Shown here: positions 20,909 to 32,589 of the stretch, one piece after another
Position numbering within the stretch: the stretch's first letter is position 1
How the letters are laid out: each line of letters starts with the position of its first letter
DNA from: Asterella californica
Lineage: Eukaryota > Streptophyta > Marchantiopsida > Marchantiales > Aytoniaceae
NCBI GenBank assembly: GCA_036924285.1
Contig: JAYKYS010000001.1
Location: forward strand, 2,888,501 to 2,952,500
Reading direction: 5' to 3'
Length of the DNA: 64,000 nt
Program-made: the position numbers and the translations under genes
The notes under the pieces: generated by a model
What the model saw: only the letters and a program-made list of their open reading frames with translations
Databases searched by the model: none
Told to the model about the DNA's origin: nothing

Positions 20909-22677
20909 CGAAACATATATCTCTTAGTTGGTAAGAGATCTCTCCAAAAATTTTTGTGATCTCTAGTAGCTCAATCTCCAAGCTACTAACTCATGAAGTT
21001 TCAACAAAAATTTCTCTAATCAGAAGAGATGGTGATGACTGTACAAATTTTCAAAGAACTAAAATTTGTATATTTTCACTTCCCTCATGGTTGTCAACGC
21101 CCTCCACTTTGAGAATTCTATCTCTCTCTCCAAGCATCATCTTCTCATGATTTGTGTTTCCTCTAATAGCTTATCAGACAAGTTACAATCCTGGAAATTT
21201 TCACAGGAAAATAAAATTCATACAAAATCTGACCATGACTGTACAAATTTTCCAGAGATCATAATTTCTAAACTCTCGCGAATAAACCCTCTCAAGTTTG
21301 GAAATTCATTGCTCCCTCTCCAAATCACATTTTCTCATGATTTTTTTTGTCCTAGATAGTTTAACAGCCAATCTAAAACACTGAAAACTTTCACAAGAAA
21401 ATAGAATTCACAGAATATCTGACAACGACTGTACAAATTTTCCAGAGAGCAGAATTTCTAAACTCATAAATTTTTCTCCTCTAATAACTTCTCTCTCCTT
21501 TCTCTACAACTTTTGTTGCACCCACTTTGAACTCTCCTCAAACCCTTTCTAAGTGAACAAGATGTAAAGAATGACCTCCAACGCGTCATAGATCACTACG
21601 GGGTACACGAAAGGTTCTAGCGTTGCTAACATCGCGTTAGCTCTCTCTCCTTTCAACGTTCTCTCCATGTGCTCTTTCATGATCTCTTTTTGTCGAATGT
21701 AAAATTGAACTCTAAATATCCTTCAATGATCCCTTCAAGTGAAGTCCCGACAATGGAACCAAAAATGTAAACCCTCCGCGATCCTATAGATCAACTACCC
21801 CTCAATCTCTCAACCTCCACGATAGTCATCGATGAATCTACAACATGTCAGACATGTCTCTCACTCAGAAGTCACCTCTGATGGCTTTGAGAGAAGCACA
21901 CCATGAACTTGAAGAGAAAAATGCTAAGTTCAATCATTCACTCACCTATAAACTCATCAACTAAAAATTCTCCATAAACTCATCAACTAAGATCCTCCAT
22001 TCTAACGACGTCTCTCAAGTTCTCGCATGCTAAAATATCACACACTCTCTATATATTACTCAAGTTTGTCATTACGACGATGTGAAAATAAGGATGAGGA
22101 GCTCTTCTCTACTTCTTTATTATACATTCTAGATTTTTACCTTGGTACCCTCCGGTAACTCAGTCATAATTTTTGTTACCAGGTTTTACTAAGATATTAC
22201 TTAAGGTAAAAGCATTAATCACATGGGCTTCTTACCTTTTCATATGAGCTTATTCCTTCAAAGTCAACAACTTTTAGAAGGATTCTAAGATATTCTCAAG
22301 CAATCTCGAATTTCCACCCCCTCTACACTAGGACCCACTAAAAAAGAAACATGTGGAATCTCTTCTTGTTTTTAATGCCCACAAAGTCCACACCCTAATC
22401 CCACCACTAATATCAAGTCAAAAAGGAGATAAAGGATACTTTCCATCTCCTTTCTATCTTTTAGACAAGATGACAAGATAGTAGTGCTCACTGTTTAGGA
22501 AATATCTGAATTCTGTCAAAAGTACAGCTAAGTTTAACCATAACTAACTTTAGCTAGTCAGGACTAACTTGATACCTCCTTAAAGTACTTGGGTAGCAAA
22601 TAAACATTATCCACACTTAGTTATAACTAAACACCTTACTTATAGACAACTTCCTATGTGTAACATAGGCTGTTACA
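20909..22677 (-). mobile_element. Old truncated relative of A: 5' LTR plus leader
   Basis: It aligns with A from its leader (cgaaacrtatatctcttagttgg) through the primer site (two changes) and a complete LTR at 21766-22677 (912 bp, about 90% like A by eye). It stops close to the point where the coding leader ORFs would begin, so no gene is present. LTR ends TGTAACAGCC...TTTACA are kept. It proves the A family is older than the present burst. Confidence 0.85.
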
Positions 22678-24239
22678 ACTCACCCAGTATTGACTGTCCT
22701 CTGAGAGATTGTCAAGATTTCCTTCCATCTGTGAATCTTTACCCGATTAGTGATAAACTCAGAAGGATATCCTTCCATACATATCCCCCACCAACGTATC
22801 GTGTATCACTCGAACAATATATATGTACTAGTCCAGATGGTCTATCTGAATCCAAAAGATGAAGACCAAGTAACCAGCTCATATATTTATCGATGTGAAT
22901 AAGTACCGTTGCCCAAATCACAATAGAGGATTCATGATACTAACCGAGATGGTCAAATCATCATAATCCAAATGAGGATCATGAGTGCATCCCAAGTAGC
23001 TAGCATCGTAAATTGTTAACGCTACTGAAACCAAAACAAGTAATCATCAAGAATAGTGAGAAGGGTAAAGAAAGAATAGGAGAGTAAAAAGTAGAAGAGA
23101 GAAGAGAAGAGGAGGAAGAGTCCAAAACTCCACCACCTAGCTAGGGCATCGTCTTAGTCGAGTCTCTCAAGTTGGCGGTCCGTCGAATAGCTCATGATCC
23201 TCCAACGCCAACGGTTCAGATGCCACCAAGAGGGGAGGGTGACGAGAAGGGTTGCAGGTCGCCACTACGAAGAGCCGGTGGCTATGGCATCACCTTAGCC
23301 GGATCATCTGGATCATCGAATAGACGATAGTCCAGATGTCACCAAAGAGAGAGAAAAGAGATGGAGGGAGGGTGGCAGACCGTCACTACGTAGAGCCGGT
23401 GGCTAAGGCCATCGTCTTAGTGGGATCCTCTTCCAAACGATCTAGATCACTTGATCTAGACCGCCAACTCAGTATCGAAGGCTCGTAGGGTAGTCGATGG
23501 TCTAGATGTCATCAAGGGGGGAGGGAGAAGGAATGGAGGAGCCAGATCGTCAGCTCAATGCAGATGGTCGAGATGCCACTACGGAGAGAGGGAGAAGAAA
23601 TGGAGAGAGGGTGGTGAACCGTCACCTAGGGTTTGGTGGTGTTGATTTCCGGTAGTGTGAACCAGATGCCGAGTCGTTTACATCATTTTATCATCTTTTT
23701 CTCTTCCTCCTTGATGGCATCTTGATCGCTCGATCATCCTTGATGTCATCAAGGGGGAAAGGAGAAGAGACTGGGAGGATCAGATTGCCAGCTCGGGTCC
23801 CGATAGCCTATCGAGTAGTCGATGGTCCACCAACTGGTCGGTGGTCCAGATGCCACCAAAGAGAGAGGAAGAATGGACGGAGAGGAGGGAACAGACCGTC
23901 ACCTAGGGTTTGATGGTGCTGACAGCTTGGTTTACATCGCTGGCTCGAGGACGACCTGGCGGTCCAGCTCGATGTCGGCGGTCTGTCGGATACTTGGTTG
24001 TTTGTCAGCTGACCGACGGTCCGATCTAACCACTGGAGAGAGAGAGAGAGAAGAGAGAAAAGGTGACATGCTGTCACTTAAATATGCTAGTTTTATGAAA
24101 ATAAGTTTTATAATATTTACATTTATAACAAGATCAGGTTAGTGGTTAGTGTAGAAATTTTCAAACTAAAGTATGCGTTCAATCCCAGACGAATGTGATA
24201 ATGTGATTCAATTGACCTTCAAAGATCATAGCAAAATGA
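22678..24239 (+). repeat. Dispersed repeat R1, copy 1
   Basis: A 60-bp core at about 22945-23005 (ggtcaaatcatcataatccaaatgaggatc...agtagctagc) recurs at about 32939, 33061 and 39008. A purine-rich stretch (agaagagaagaggaggaag) follows. Then comes GC-rich sequence that repeats words such as ccagatgccaccaaagagagag and gaccgtcacctagggtttg. It is probably an LTR or other non-coding transposon. I see no coding sequence. Confidence 0.5.
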
Positions 24240-25542
24240 TGTGACGTCTTGCATTTGATACAACGGTTCTATCATGATGTCAATTGCTTCTTGCAACACT
24301 TGGGTATGTAACATGGCTGGATCTTGCTCACGCCTAAGATATCCTTGATTGAAATGCATCTCGTTGTATTCTCAGTTTTCAACTATAGTCATATTAGTGA
24401 AAAACTCATCACATAACTCAAGTGTGATCCAGCCGAGAGCATAAATGTCTATCGTTTTGGCGTAAGGTGTGATGATCGACTCATTATCAAGCCCTCTTGG
24501 TTGATTTCTTGCTTCCTTACGTACAAGCTTCGATGCCATCCATGCACGAGGGTTCTTCTAATCTATTGGATATCAGAAATCTTTGGGTCCTCAAGCTCTT
24601 TCAAAACTTTGTGCTAAACTGAGGTCTCTGATGTGCACAAAAACTAACGAGCACGTGAAAGAATGTCTCAATTTGAATAGTTCCACTATTGTAATCTCAT
24701 CAAGGAAACTGTATAGAAATAGGGCACAGATGGATGTCAAAATGCAACTAATTCTTGGAGTGCATGAATGGCAAGGTGTTCCACAATGTACAAATCATCT
24801 CCAAATAATGTTTTTGACAAATAGTAAGTAAAGTAAACTTCTCAGGCTCATATCTATCTATCACATCGTCTAGAACTCTTATTCATATTTTTTTGTCTGG
24901 TGATAACTTTCACGCTTAGCTCATTCGTTGTTCATCCATTTCTCAGTAAGGAAATATGAGTATGGAGTTCTCCTCATCATATAAGCCTGCAATGGATCAA
25001 ACAATCCCAAGATGACTAATCGTGAACGCAGTCATCTTCTTCACTAGCTCATTAATGTCTTTTCATTGAGGTAAGTTTTTAAACTTCTTAACGACATAAT
25101 CCACCACTATTGCTGATCCAAGTTGAGCCGCTAATGTTGGATCTCTAATTCCACACTTGTACACATCATCATACATCTCTTCGTCAAGTCTTGTAGTTTG
25201 ATCGAGTCTCGTGATTGAACGTATCGATGGTACCCAATGTATTATATTGTCTGAAATAGATTCACACATCTTCATCTTGTAGCTGTAAGATTTATCATCT
25301 TTGATCACACGGGGCTTTCCAACGTTGAATCATCCTTGCCACTATGTCGCTCTTTCTCGAAATTTATCTTGAGTTTCTTTCTTCTTGAAAGTGGAGTTGA
25401 GAGTCCATGATAACTCTATAGTTTCTTCCGTCCAAGCTTTGAATTTGTTGCTTCTCAACCACTCATCGTAGAACTCTAACCATTTGTAAGGAACATCATC
25501 AACCAACCAACCATCAATTGCATCAATTCTCGACCTCATCAA
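24240..25542 (-). pseudogene. Decayed protein-kinase-like gene
   Basis: Read on the - strand, short frames resemble the C-lobe of a plant protein kinase: IRDLSLAQSF (catalytic loop remnant), NPRAWMASKL (compare WMAPE), then AKTIDIYALGWITLELC (compare KxDVYxFGxxLLEL, subdomain IX). Stop codons and frame changes lie throughout. Upstream frames at 25063-25308 and 25342-25542 may be further parts of the same locus. No working kinase is encoded. The match is by eye over short motifs. Confidence 0.4.
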
Positions 25543-26289
25543 GAAATTGTTCCAATGATGGACGTTCGGGTCAGCACAAGCTACGACGTAAGCTTCTAGT
25601 TTCGTTAATTAGCACACTCTTGAATCTGATAAACCATCCAAAGATCCTGATGTGTAGAAGGAGACTATACAATCGGATTCGTCAACTCTTCGAACAAACC
25701 AAACAAACCAAGAATGACAAAAGAGTATTCAAATTAACACGAGCTTTAGATTCTTGTAACAACCCAGAGAAACCAAATGTATCAGAAATAGTAAATCAAG
25801 GATCGTTCTCATGAAAATACAATTAACAATTACACAAAATTACAGTACAACAACGTCACAATGGGTAATTCTAGGAGTTTTCTGTTATTCTCACGGGTAG
25901 AATAATATCCGGATTTGATAAAGAACCAAACCCAAGCACAACCTGATAAATTGAATACAAATAATAACGAAATAGTTCTTGATCAGGGACCCTTCCAACA
26001 ACACAGATAAAAGATTCAAGAAGACAAAGATGTGAATGAATGAAGAATGCAAAATACTGCTGAAATGTTACTAATCTTCTTCCGAAAAGACAGAAGAACA
26101 CAGACTTCATATTAAGGCTTCAAGAATAAACACCTACTCTTCCTGAGAAGTGTTGTTCCAACTAAATCTCCAATCTTAAAGACCCACTCTTATTTGAAGA
26201 AGCCGTCTTCAAGAAGAAGCAATCATCTTCCAAACTCTTCTTACAATTTAACTTATCTCTTCAACTTCACAATAACTGATTTGTTCTCA

Positions 26290-27290
26290 AATCTTCGCTT
26301 AATCTCTCATTCGTATACTACGAAGGCTCGCTCTTCGCCAAACACTATTCGTCCTCTGAAATGTATCGATGTTATCAAGTTGAGACGGCTCTGAAGTCTC
26401 TTCGTCGAAGAGTTGCTCATCCTCTATCTTGGCCTCCAAACTACTCAACTCAATGGTCTCTTTCTTCATGCTCTTGGCCTTCTTCCGCACCTTCGGCTTC
26501 TCCTGGGATGTGGTCGGAAGACTTCTCTTCCTCTTACTCCTGCGCTTCTCTTGGTCTTCGCTCGCAGCTACGGGTACGTCTACCGCTGGTTCCGGTCTGA
26601 CTTCCTCTGGAGCCTTTCGACGAAGTCTCTTGTGGCTGTGCACTTTCGCTCGATGTCTTCTCTCCTTCCACTCGAACAGACGAAAGGTCTTCTCCTTCAC
26701 AGTCTTTGTCTTCATCTGGACCAAATCCCAACTGCTTTTGCTCTTTCTTGTTCAGCCAGCCCATTCCGAAGTAGAAGACGGAGATAAAACCGTCCAAGTA
26801 AACATAATCCGGCTTGGTCTGCAGACGTTGCACTTTGTTGTGGAGCCCAATGCGCTCTCTTCCTTGCGAATAGGTTCTCAAAGAAACAAACCTTCCACAC
26901 CGACAAGTATGTCGTTCTCCTCGGACTCAAAATCAGCATCACCGCTTCGGTGATCTCCCTCTTCGTTGGATCCTTGTAATCGATCAATTTGTAGTCATTC
27001 ATTAGGTGAATCGGATTGACAAAGAGTTCTCCATAGTCTGTTCCTTCAATCGCGTGGGTCTTCATCGACAAATGGTCGACGAGCAAATCCTCCTTCTCGT
27101 CAGCTTCGTCCAGCAAGACCTTCGTCCAGTTCTGCAATGTCTAATTCTCCGACCGCGCATATCTGTCTTCGGCGCATGGTCTTCACACATCTTGATCTGG
27201 CTGATAAACTTGCCAGACACGCGAGTCCATCCTCCCCATGTTAAGAAGGTTAACCCTAACTCTCTCAACTTCGGCCGAAGATGAGGAAGT
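26290..27290 (-). pseudogene. LTR ORF remnant in F
   Basis: This is a decayed copy of the LTR-encoded protein. Motifs in order: RELGLTFLTWGGWTRVSGKFISQIKMCEDH, QNWTKVLLDE, DYKDPTKREITEAV, SPRRTTYLSVWKVCFFENLFA, YVYLDGFISVFYFGMGWL, then a Lys/Arg-rich linker (KRRSKRKRSLP) and ELSSLEAKIEDE. They lie in different frames with stops between. After LDNIDTFQRT the sequence jumps to LTR sequence downstream of the ORF, so the coiled coil has been deleted. Confidence 0.85.
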
Positions 27291-27543
27291 TCATCCTAGT
27301 TTAACTCGAAGGCTCTGATCTTAGGTAACTTTGATGTTATCGACATTGTGCTCTACGAAGATAGCTGAATTTGCTATGCGGGATAGACTTCGCCTAAATG
27401 CGCTACGACTTCGTTCGAGATAGTCTTCACCTGAATGAGGTAGACTTCGTCTGAATTCGCTCTCTTCTTCTAAACGCTCTCTCCGAGAATAGAAAATCAC
27501 TACGTGCTAAAAGCAGATTTGGATAATGAACTGATTTTTTGAG

Positions 27544-27574
27544 TATATAGTTAGGTTCAAACGTCCCACACGTG
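27544..27574 (-). promoter_or_regulatory. G-box and TATA of LTR F
   Basis: On the - strand, CTTCGGCACGTG (G-box CACGTG at 27569-27574) is followed about 20 bases later by TATATA (27544-27549). The same pair occurs in LTRs E and D, so it is the likely promoter of the family. Confidence 0.6.
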
Positions 27575-27992
27575 CCGAAGTCACCTCTCATTCATCGCTA
27601 CAGGTTTGACAAGAGGATGTGCAGGCCATCTTCGTCTTCGTGTAAAGCCCACTTTTTCAATTTTGGATAGAAGAAGATCGAACTGTAGACGTTTGTAGAA
27701 GAAATAATGAAGATAGAAGAAGAATAGCTTAGTTTTAGTGAGAAGAGACTTCTTAAGAAGAGTCTTCGGAAGAAGACCTTCACAGGAAAAACCTGAGTGG
27801 AGAACTTAGAGAAGGCAGATCGTTAGTACACTCTCTTCTTCCGAATAGTCAGAGAAATTCACAGTCGAGAAGTAATCTGAGTAAGGACGAGCTACCTACC
27901 CAGGAAGGCCAGGAACGATAAGCAGGCGTGGGCGAAGACAGCCCACGGATGCCCTTATCAGGTCAAAGGTAAGCAATCAGCGATGACTTCGG

Positions 27993-28024
27993 CACGTGCG
28001 AGGAGTTTGAACCAAGCTATATAC
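27993..28024 (+). promoter_or_regulatory. G-box and TATA of LTR E
   Basis: CTTCGGCACGTGC has its G-box at about 27993-27998. TATATAC follows near 28018. The LTR ORF starts about 190 bp downstream, the usual place for a leader. Confidence 0.6.
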
Positions 28025-28215
28025 TAGGAAAACCGGCTCATTTCTCAAATTCACTCTTAGCGCTCAGCTTTTTCCAGATTGCGGACGATAAGTTTAGTCG
28101 AAGATAGAAGATTTGGACGAAGGCAATCAGTTTAGACGAAGGTCAACTTGAGCAAAGATTAGCAGATTAGGCGAATTAACCCCACAGCCAATTTAGCAAC
28201 CTTCACCCGATTACA

Positions 28216-31200
28216 ATGTCAATCGCGACGAAGTTACCGAGGATCAGAGCCTTCGAGCTAGATCAAGAGGAGTTAGTGCGCCTTCGGCCGAAGCTGAAGG
28301 AGTTAGGTCTTAGTTTCGTAACCCTGGGAGGCTGGACTAAGGTGTCTGGCAAATTCATTAGCCAGATCCGGATGTGCGAAGACCACGGCGGTGAAGAAGC
28401 ATATGCACGTCCCGGTAACTAGACCGTTGTCGTGATGTGAATCATTTGACATAGTAAATGATTCACTGATCACTATTGTCGCGTTACTTGGCGCATGTTA
28501 CTTCTACTCCGACACTTGATGTTTAGTAGTCTTAGAAGCTAACTCTGTACTGTTCTTAGTCTTTTATGTTTATGTTTGACACCTTTTGCATATGGTGTTA
28601 ACTGTCATATATTTTGGATCCTAGTAGGTTGGTAGTATGTTATTTATCTTGTTCAAGCATTCGTACGCTTATGCAAGTGAATTCATACTTATCTATGATA
28701 TTCAATGTACATGCCTTAGATTTGCCATGTAGATAGGGTTTAAGCTCATGGGTTGTACCTACGTGTTGCCCATGCACGCTTTTAGCTAGTTTTAGTTTAC
28801 TTTCAAGGATGTGTGTCGTTTTAGGTAGTTTAAGTTATACGTTGGCGCTTTAGGGGACTTGACGTGGTAGCCTATGAGTTGAATTGAATTACCACATGGT
28901 TTAAGGCACAAAAGGACAACCAAATGGAGCTATGAACTCTCATTGGTTCAATTTTGTCTTTTGTGTAACTCTAAACTTAGAAACAGAGCTCTAAAGAGGA
29001 TTTCGAGCAATTGGTGAGAACATTGCAAAATCTGAGAGCACAGGGAGATAGAGCTCGTCAAGCCAAGCACTGTCAGTGAAATTCTTGATCGATTTGGATC
29101 AATAAACAAGGAGTTATGCCCAATTGAAGTTCGGATTGTGCCAAAACTATATCACTTTTGTTGATTTTGGAGTTTTCGGTGTCAATTGCAGCAGAATTGA
29201 GGAAATTGTTTCAAAACTTCGTGGTTGCGTTCACTGTCAAGAGGGCTACGACTGTCCAAAAATTTTCGAATCATTTGAGTGACTGAGTAATTCAGGGCGG
29301 CCACTAAAGCAGAGGGGGTCTGAAAAGCTCTTAATGTAGAGCAGCGACTTCAGAGAAGGAGATCTGGAGTTTTGTGTACAACCAAGAGACCCAACTTCAC
29401 AGGAGTGTTCAGCAAGCTGTGTACTGCAAATCCTGTAAGAATTTTCCAAAATGATCAAGCCAATTCTCTGTTCTAGGTCGAAATAGCTATATGGGCACCA
29501 AAAATTGCCGTAATTTCTCTACTCAAAAAGTTTCTACTCATATCTGAGTGCTCTGAATTGATCTGAAGCTGAAACTTCGTATGTGTATCCAGTAGGACCT
29601 CATTGACATGTAGGAGGAGTTCTGAAGTCTGAACCTTCACATATTTCTCAATCCTGAGTGTCAAAGTTCACCATCTGATCTTATCATTGCTAGTTAAGTC
29701 TGAACCTTACTTCCTGAACATATCAGAAGAGCCAAGAGACTTGTATGAGTGTTTTTCAGTATCACATTGTAACCTGAAGCCTATCCTTTGAGTAAACCAG
29801 CACCAGCCAGGAGCCCAACGCCTCCCTGAGTTGATTGAACACATCCTTCAAGATCATATCACAGCCTGAAGGTTCCGCCCTTCCCAAGAAAACTCTCAAC
29901 CCGACACCGTCGAGAACTAGGAGAAGGTCTTGTTAGACGAGGTAGGGACGAATGACAATCTACTCTTTGACAATGCGTCGATGAAGAGTTTGGTCAAGAA
30001 GGACCAGAACTACGGGAAACTCTTCGAGCATCCGATGCATCCGACGAATGGATACAAGTTGACCGAGTACCGCGACCCAATGAAGAGGAAGATCGCGAAG
30101 GCCATCATGCTGATCCTGAGCCCCCGAAGAATGACTTACTTGTCCACTTGGAAGGTATGCTTCTTCGAGAACCTCTTCGCCGGAAGACGAGCTTACTGGG
30201 CGAAGATATTTCATGACGAAGTCTAGCGCCTGTGGAAGAAGCAGGATTATGTGTACATGGGAGGCTTCATCAGCATCTTCTACTTTGGCATGGGATGGTT
30301 GTCGGAGAGCGAAGCCAAGCAGTTGGGCTTCGACGAAGATGAAGAGCTAGAAGATAACGATTTCTCGCTCGTTCGTGAAGTTGAAGGGGCACCCACAGAA
30401 GATGTTCAGCAATTGGAGGCTTCGCCGAAGGCACCAGCCGAAGAGCTTCAAGAGACACAGAAGGCAAAAGATGTACAGACTGCGACCGATGACGAAGAGA
30501 GAAGGCGCAGTGAGAGGAAGAAGACTCTTTCGACTTCGCCCATGGACAAGCCGAAGGCACGAAAGAAGGCAAAGAGTACAAAGAGAGAGACGATAGACCT
30601 GAGCAGCTCAGGTGCGAAGATGGAAGGTGCTGTTGTTTGTGGCGAAGGGACTTCAGAGGGATCTGTCTTAGGCAATGTGGACATGTTTAGGAAGACGATG
30701 ATCTTCGGCGAAGAGGTAGTCGTCCCAGTTCTCCAACTTCTTGAAGACAACAAGGAGGACTATGAGAAGGAAGTACAGAGGAAGGTGTCGTTCCCAGAGA
30801 TGTTGGCCGAATTGCACTTCAACTGGGGTACTTGGCAGCAGGAGAAACACAACCTTCGCGAAGAAGCCCGAAATGCGACGAAGCTGAGGTTGGAAACAGA
30901 GAAGGAGATGGAAGATCTTCGGCGGAAGAACCAGGAACTTCAGTCTTCGGTGAAGGCGAAGGACGAAGAGCTGAAAGTGTCGACGAAGAGCTTCGCCGAT
31001 CGCGTTAAGGAGTTGACAACTCAAGTAGCTGACTTGCAGCGAAGCCGTGAAGAGTTCCAAGTCACAGTGGCGGAGCTTACTAAGGAGAATGAAGGCTTGA
31101 AGACGAAGGTAACTGACTCCGAAGACCTTCGGAAGAAGTTGATGCCGGTTCTCTCTGCGTATGTGACTTCGGGGCTGGATGCTGACGAGCTTGGTCTTCT

Positions 31201-31351
31201 TCGAGCGTTGAAGGCGGAGGTAGTGCAAGTTGATGCGAACCCCGATGGTGTGAAGGTGCGCCCTTCTCGACTTAGACAGAAGGTAGATAGGGAGATAGGT
31301 GAGATACGGACGAACGCGGAAGTTCAATTAGAGGAGTTTAGAGCACAGTAA
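28216..31351 (+). pseudogene. LTR ORF of E, interrupted
   Basis: This is the LTR-encoded protein of E: PRIRAFELDQEELVRLRP, LKELGLSFVTLGGWTKVSGK, then the insert (28428-29906), EKVLLDE, DPMKRKIAKAIML, SPRRMTYLSTWKVCFFENLFAGRRAYWA, DYVYMGGFISIFYFGMGWL. A Lys/Arg-rich linker (RRSERKKTLS) follows, then a long coiled coil from about 30720. Three TAG codons break it (28420-28422, near 29917 and near 30224). Two replace an expected Trp. Without the insert and one duplication the frame is exactly 551 codons. It ends QLEEFRAQ. From 30227 to 31351 it is open. Confidence 0.88.
28428..29906. mobile_element. Solo-LTR-like insert in E (1479 bp)
   Basis: It splits the E ORF and has inverted ends TGTCG...CGACA and a CCGT duplication at 28424-28427 and 29907-29910. 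It is AT-rich and non-coding, with no terminal inverted repeat longer than 5 bp, so a solo LTR of an unrelated family is the best reading. Strand cannot be set: the orientation of transcription is not clear. Confidence 0.75.
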
Positions 31352-32589
31352 GGCTTAGGAGTTTAGATTTTGGTGAAGATGAAGATGATCGTAGGGTAGT
31401 AAAGGTCTTCCGTCTTCGTAGGAAAATAAGCAGTTAGTACAGTTAGAAAACAATTAGGTTACGACGAAGAGTATATAAGCAACACGATCCACAGCCCTTG
31501 TGCCTTTTCCATGTTTTCAGTTCTTTATTAATTAATTTTCATTTCTCAAAAGTGCGGAACGATGTTGTGAATGCTTTGGACGATATTTTCCTCCAAATAT
31601 TTGGAGTTTGCTGTCGCATGTGTGATTCTGATTGATGAAGATCTTTGCTGTTAGACTTGAACGAAGAGACTTCGTCCTAGGAACCTTTGAAGAGACTTCG
31701 GCCGAAGTTGAACATGTAATCTTCGGTGAAGGTGTTTTAACGAAGATCAGAGAACAAATCAGTTATTGTGAAGTGGAAGAGATAAATTAAATTGTAAGGA
31801 GAGTTTGGAATATGGTGACTTCGTCTTAAGTTTGGCTTCTTCAAATAAGTGGGATTCTTAAGAGTGAGAATTTAGTTGGAAGAACACTCCTCAGGAAGAG
31901 TAGGGGCTTAGCCTTGGAACCTTGATGTGAATCTGTATTCTTCTGTCTTTTCAGAAGAAAACTAGTAACATTTCAGCAGTATTTTACATTCTTCATTCAT
32001 TCACACAACTGTCTTCTCAAATCTTTTGTTTGTATTTTTGGAAGAGTCTCTGATCAAAGAACTATTTCATTGTTGTTTGTATTCAATTTATCAGGTTTTG
32101 CTTGGGTTTGGTTTCTTATTAGACTTAAACTCTCATCCGGATATTATTCTATTCCGTGAGAATAACAAAAAATTATCTGAATTATCATTGTGATGTTGTA
32201 GTACTGTGTTTTGTGTAACTGTTAATTGTATCTTCGTGGGAACGATCCTTTATTTATTATTTCCGATACATTATGTTTCTCTGGGTGTTACACTTCGTCT
32301 CTTGCGGTCTGTCTGTCTTCGATAAAGTAGCCTGCCTTAACCTACACTAACTTCGTAGTATTCTGCTACGAATTCTACTAACTATTCTTAAGCTTGAATA
32401 GACTAGAAGTCTTCCTTCTCTTCATCTTCTATCTACAGAGATCTTACTGCGAAGGTTTTCTCCTCTCTTCACAAATGATCTTCTTCACTAAAACTAAGCT
32501 ATTCTTCTTCTAACTTCATTATTTCTTCTACAAACTTGTACATTCAAACATCTTCTATCAAAAATTGAAAAGGTGAGCTCTACAATTCT

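Larger units (their letters stand above)
27641..32292 (+). mobile_element. Solo LTR E, nested in F and itself interrupted
   Basis: It starts TGTAAAGCCCAC and ends CTGGGTGTTACA. It is flanked by CTTCG at 27636-27640 and 32293-32297. Subtracting the 1479-bp insert and its duplication gives 3169 bp, almost the 3188 bp of LTR D. It has the same layout: G-box, TATA, a 551-codon ORF frame and non-coding end. There is no primer site, gag or pol, so recombination between LTRs has removed the body. Confidence 0.9.
25754..32584 (-). mobile_element. Solo LTR F, with element E nested inside
   Basis: On the - strand it reads TGTAGAGCTCACC (from 32584) to GGGTTGTTACA (to 25754). It is flanked by ATTCT at 25749-25753 and 32585-32589. 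No internal region is present, so it is a solo LTR. Without E and its duplication it is about 2174 bp. It aligns with E but lacks about 1 kb corresponding to roughly 30715-31735, the coiled-coil part of the LTR ORF. It keeps a G-box/TATA promoter and ORF remains. Confidence 0.88.

Noticed and set aside
29246..29664. Short ORFs inside the 1479-bp insert
   Set aside because: The insert has LTR-like ends and these frames carry no recognisable protein.
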